A DNA stretch of 36,203 nt, taken from NCBI GenBank assembly GCA_900315455.1, contig OMZE01000040.1:1-36203 (forward strand), written 5' to 3'. Within the stretch, counting starts at the first letter, position 1. Each line of letters starts with the position of its first letter. The DNA comes from an uncultured Prevotellaceae bacterium. GTDB taxonomy: Bacteria; Bacteroidota; Bacteroidia; Bacteroidales; Bacteroidaceae. Below the pieces are notes generated by a model. That model did not search any database. It had not been told where the DNA came from and saw nothing but the letters and a program-made list of their open reading frames with translations. Below, piece by piece: positions 33,008 to 36,203 of the stretch. The translations under genes and the position numbers were made by a program.

Positions 33008-34006
33008 ATGAAACATTTTCTATGCATCTTTACCACACTCATATTGCTCACGGCATGTGGTGTGGATAGCGGTCATTTCAAGATTTCCGGCCGCTTCCTC
33101 AACATGAGCCAAGGCAATTTCTACGTCTATAGCCCAGAAGGGATTATCGACGGCATCGATACCATTTCCGTGGTGGGAGGTCGATTTACTTACGAGCGTC
33201 CCCTGGAACAGGAAGGAACCCTCATGCTCGTCTTCCCCAATTTCTCCGAGCATCCTGTCTTTGCCGAGCCGGGGAAGAGTGTCACCATCAATGCCGATGC
33301 CTCACACATGAAAGAGATGGAGGTGAAGGGCACAAAGGCCAACGAGCAGATGACGAAATTCCGCAAACAGACTGCCAAGGCATCACCTCCCGAGACAGTG
33401 GCCAAAGCCGAGGAGTTCATCAACGACCATCCGGAGTCACCTGTAAGTGTCTTCTTATTGAAGAAATATTTCGTGCAGGCCCTCACCCCCGACTATGCCA
33501 AGGCCGAGCGGTTGGCCGCCACGATGCTGAAGGAACAGCCCAAGAACGGACAGTTGGTATCGCTCCAAAAACAACTTTCCAAACTGAAGAACCGTGCCAA
33601 GGGAACCTCTCTCGTGAAATTCTCTGCCAAAGACATGAATGGCAACACCGTGACCGATGCCGACCTGGGCGATGGGGTGGCCGTGGTAAGTGTGTGGGCC
33701 AGTTGGAATTTCGAGAGTATGGAGCAACAGCGGCAATTGCGCCGAAAATTGCGCTCTTCGGGCGGCAGACTCAAGGTTGTCAGCATTTGTTTGGATGCCA
33801 ACAGGAAGCAGTGCAAGGATGTCATCGAACGCGACACTATCAGTTGGCCCGTTATCTTCGACGACCGTCTTTTCGAGAGTCCCACACTACAGCAATTGGG
33901 TTTAAACGATGTGCCCGACAACCTCATCATCAACCATCGCCGAGTGGTTGACAATGGACTCAACACGCCGCGACTGATAGACAAACTCGATGAGTTGTTG
34001 AAATAG
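33008..34006 (+). CDS. Lipoprotein: DUF4369-like domain plus thioredoxin-like fold without CxxC
   Basis: A 332-residue protein whose signal peptide ends in the lipobox LTAC (Cys17). The N-terminal beta-rich part (FKISGRFLNMSQGNFYVYSPEG, about 22-120) resembles DUF4369. A helical linker follows, then a TlpA/AhpC-like thioredoxin fold (about 205-330) with the core SVWASWNFESMEQQ, where the usual WCxxC would be. Both redox cysteines are gone, so it is probably not a disulfide oxidoreductase. The longer frame from 32840 reads through the tRNA and is rejected. It may share the tRNA promoter. Function is unknown. Confidence 0.78.
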   Translation: MKHFLCIFTTLILLTACGVDSGHFKISGRFLNMSQGNFYVYSPEGIIDGIDTISVVGGRFTYERPLEQEGTLMLVFPNFSEHPVFAEPGKSVTINADASHMKEMEVKGTKANEQMTKFRKQTAKASPPETVAKAEEFINDHPESPVSVFLLKKYFVQALTPDYAKAERLAATMLKEQPKNGQLVSLQKQLSKLKNRAKGTSLVKFSAKDMNGNTVTDADLGDGVAVVSVWASWNFESMEQQRQLRRKLRSSGGRLKVVSICLDANRKQCKDVIERDTISWPVIFDDRLFESPTLQQLGLNDVPDNLIINHRRVVDNGLNTPRLIDKLDELLK

Positions 34007-34015
34007 CCACACTCT

Positions 34016-34199
34016 ACTTTTCGTATCTTTGATACTGCGTAACGAAGATACTGCGCCTCGGCATAGAAAAAGAACAGGATTCTCTTTGCTCTGCTCTCGA
34101 CTTTTCGTATCTTTGCCACTGTGTGGCGAAGATACTGTGCCTCGGCATAGAAAAAGAACAGGATTCTCTTTGCCCTGCTCTCGACTTTTCGTATCTTTG
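34016..34199 (+). repeat. 84-bp tandem promoter repeat, three -7 boxes
   Basis: TATCTTTG occurs at 34024-34031, 34108-34115 and 34192-34199, exactly 84 bp apart. The second and third units carry the full sequence shared with the pyrE array (CTCGGCATAGAAAAAGAACA, the TTTG -33 element, CTCTCGACTTTTCG spacer). The first is only its 3' part. The first two -7 boxes are followed by CGAAGATAC, which completes a palindrome with GTATCTTTG. The last unit serves ndk. Confidence 0.85.
34169..34199 (+). promoter_or_regulatory. Proximal ndk promoter
   Basis: TTTG (34169-34172), a 19-bp spacer and TATCTTTG (34192-34199), 38 bp before the ndk ATG. One full-length copy lies 84 bp upstream. Confidence 0.8.
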
Positions 34200-34237
34200 C
34201 AGAAACATATTGAATGAATTAATACTTTTTTTATATT

Positions 34238-34702
34238 ATGGAAAAGACCCTTGTATTACTGAAGCCCAGTTGCGTGCAGCGACAGTTGATAGGCGAGATT
34301 GTGAACCGTTTTGAGCGCCGCGGACTCCGCGTGGCAGGTATGAAGATGATGCAACTCTCCGATGAAATTCTTCGCGAGCACTACGCCCACCTCGTAGACC
34401 GTCCTTTCTTCCCTGCATTGGCAGCCTCCATGCAGACTTCACCGGTAGTGGCCCTTGCTCTTGAGGGTGTGGATGCCGTGCAAGTCGTACGTACCATGAC
34501 AGGCTCCACCAACGGGCGCGAGGCTGCCCCTGGTACCATCCGTGGCGACTACTCGATGAGCAACCAACAGAACATCGTCCACGCCAGCGACTCTACCTCC
34601 AATGCTGAGATAGAACTGAAGCGTTTCTTCCGCGATGAGGAAATCTTCGAGTATACCAGCGGTGCCTTCGGCTTCATCTATGGAGAAGGCGAGGCAAAGT
34701 AA
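34238..34702 (+). CDS. ndk: Nucleoside diphosphate kinase
   Basis: A 154-residue kinase that moves the gamma-phosphate from ATP to nucleoside diphosphates through a phospho-His. It has the start EKTLVLLKPSCVQRQLIGEI, MTGSTNGREAAPGTIRGDY (87-105) and the active-site motif NIVHASDS with His115. Length is that of the usual bacterial/Bacteroidota enzyme. It is preceded by a triple promoter array and followed 24 bp later by yifB. Confidence 0.96.
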   Translation: MEKTLVLLKPSCVQRQLIGEIVNRFERRGLRVAGMKMMQLSDEILREHYAHLVDRPFFPALAASMQTSPVVALALEGVDAVQVVRTMTGSTNGREAAPGTIRGDYSMSNQQNIVHASDSTSNAEIELKRFFRDEEIFEYTSGAFGFIYGEGEAK

Positions 34703-34726
34703 CAGTAGCCAACTACCCCTCCCATT

Positions 34727-36203
34727 ATGTTGGTGAAAACTTTTTGCGCCGCCGTGACGGGGCTTGAAGCCACCACCATCACCATCGAGGTGAATATCAG
34801 TCGCGGCGTGATGTTCCATCTCTCGGGCATGGCGGATACCGCCGTGCGTGAGAGTTATGACCGCATACGCGTGGCACTGCCCAATGTAGGGTTCAAGGTG
34901 CCAGTGTCAAACATCACCGTCAACCTCTCCCCTGCCGACATCCGCAAGGAGGGCAGCAGTTACGACCTGCCCATGGCCATCGGCATCCTTGCCGCCAACG
35001 GCAACCTGAAGGCCGACAACTTGAAAGACTATATGTTGGTGGGCGAGTTGGGTCTCGACGGCACACTGAAACCCATCCGCGCCGCCCTTCTCATCTCCAT
35101 CCTCGCCCGCAAGGAACAGTTCAAGGGTCTCATCGTGCCCAAAGAGAACGCCCGTGAGGCTGCCGTGGTCAACAACCTCGAGGTTTATGGCATGAGCAAC
35201 CTCAAGGAGGTCATCGATTTCATCAACGACCCCACTACTGCCACCCCAGAGTTTGTAGACACCCGCAAGGAGTTCTACGAACAGCAATACAGTTTCGACC
35301 TCGACTACGCCGATGTTCGCGGGCAGGAGAACGTAAAACGCGCGCTCGAGGTGGCTGCCGCCGGTGGCCACAACATCATCATGATAGGTCCGCCGGGTTC
35401 AGGGAAGTCGATGATGGCTAAACGCCTGCCCAGTATTCTCCCCCCACTGTCGCTCGCCGAGAGCCTGGAAACCACGCAGATACACTCCGTGGCAGGGAAA
35501 CTCGGGAGTGGCACATCGCTCATCTCGCAAAGGCCGTTCCGCAGTCCGCACCACACCATCTCACAGGTAGGACTCTGTGGTGGCACCGCCAACGTGCAGC
35601 CTGGCGAGGTGTCATTGGCGCATAATGGTGTGCTCTTCCTCGACGAATTGACAGAATTCTCGAAACAGACGCTCGAGGTGCTTCGTCAGCCCCTTGAAGA
35701 CCGTGTCATCACCATCACACGGGCGAAATACACCGTGGAATATCCTTGTTCGTTCATGTTTGTCGCCTCCACCAACCCATGTCCGTGCGGCTACAGGACA
35801 AATCCAGCGGTATATGGGAAAAATCTCCGGTCCGCTGCTCGACCGTATCGATATCCAGTGCGAAATCTCTGCCCTGAGTTTCGACGACATTTCTAAAGCG
35901 GTCCCCGGTGAACCGTCTTCAGCCATCCGTGAGCGGGTCATCAAGGCCCGTGCCATTCAGGAGGAGCGTTTCAAGGGCATCCGTAGCGTACACTGCAACG
36001 CCCAGATGAGCGAGCGGATGATACACCAGTATGCCGAGCCCGACGCGAAGTCGCTCCAACTTCTCCGCATGGGCATGGAGCGTCTGAAACTCTCCGCCCG
36101 TGCTTACAACCGCATCCTCAAAGTTGCCCGCACCATCGCCGACCTCGACCAGTCAGAACATGTGGAGAGCCGGCATATTGCCGAGGCTATCGGTTACCGC
36201 AAC
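34727..36203 (+). pseudogene. YifB-family Mg-chelatase-like AAA ATPase, frameshifted and cut by window end
   Basis: The first frame (34727 to about 35798) encodes the N-terminal S5/Lon-like domain ([24 protein letters not shown]), then the ATPase with Walker [17 protein letters not shown], the RPFRSPHH motif, Walker [11 protein letters not shown] and [10 protein letters not shown]. Right after CGY the frame is lost. From 35796 another frame resumes with [21 protein letters not shown] and stays open to the window end. The segment that normally carries a second cysteine pair between CGY and GQ.Q is missing (about 35 nt by comparison with remembered family members). The gene is therefore either a recent pseudogene or carries a sequencing/assembly error. 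Total length would otherwise be near the usual 510 residues. Confidence 0.85.

Noticed and set aside
29582-34199. Possible CRISPR arrays
   Set aside because: Repeats are 75-84 bp in tandem with no unique spacers, hold promoters, and no cas genes are nearby.
34014-34208. Minus- and plus-strand short ORFs with repeated peptides before ndk
   Set aside because: They arise from the same 84-bp repeat; there is no family match and no independent promoter.

Overview
The window looks like a chromosomal segment of a Bacteroidota species, most likely Prevotellaceae (Prevotella sensu lato). Four things point there. Promoters have the Bacteroidota form TTTG-N18-20-TAnnTTTG, and starts lack Shine-Dalgarno sequences. 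Lineage-typical families are present: Fib_succ_major (FISUMP) repeats, a DUF4450-like glycosidase, a DUF4369/thioredoxin-like lipoprotein and an RluA with a long N-terminal extension. The tRNA-Leu gene does not encode CCA. Many secreted proteins have Prevotella-like signal peptides or lipoboxes.

Layout. (1) Positions 1-6053 hold an AT-rich minus-strand operon. It has its own promoter (6021-6053) and ends at a rho-independent terminator (149-182). In transcription order it encodes a class V PLP aminotransferase, a TagD-type cytidylyltransferase fused to a Gfo/Idh/MocA oxidoreductase, a membrane-anchored MurE-like ligase that lacks the UDP-sugar-binding domain, a degenerate transposase tail, a UbiA-family phosphoribosyltransferase of the DPPR-synthase type, and a HAD phosphatase. 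I recognise the parts but not the pathway; this is the best candidate for an undescribed system. (2) Positions 6165-16485 start with a 75-bp tandem promoter array. It precedes a secreted SGNH/CE2-like esterase and a DUF4450-like six-hairpin glycosidase, followed by an AT-rich acyltransferase, an RluA pseudouridine synthase, a pyridoxamine kinase (minus) and a second secreted six-hairpin glycosidase-like protein. (3) Positions 16515-23069 carry an IGHMBP2/Upf1-like helicase, a small conserved protein, an opine-dehydrogenase-family protein abutting argS, an RNase HI and a hexapeptide acetyltransferase, closed by a 16-bp perfect hairpin. (4) Positions 23158-26385 encode a secreted protein with five FISUMP repeats. 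(5) Positions 26532-36203 are mostly housekeeping: ribD (minus), prmC-recX-comF, pyrE-SRPBCC-argH-lipoprotein, tRNA-Leu, a thioredoxin-fold lipoprotein without redox cysteines, ndk, and a yifB (Mg-chelatase-like ATPase) broken by a small deletion/frameshift and cut by the window end.

A recurring regulatory theme is the duplication of whole promoter units. An 84-bp unit occurs twice before pyrE and three times before ndk, and a 75-bp unit occurs before the esterase. In most copies the -7 box forms one arm of a palindrome. The operon in region 1 and the acyltransferase gene look AT-rich beside their GC-rich neighbours (spot counts: 20/60 G+C at 1381-1440 and 37/60 at 8221-8280), which suggests separate acquisition.
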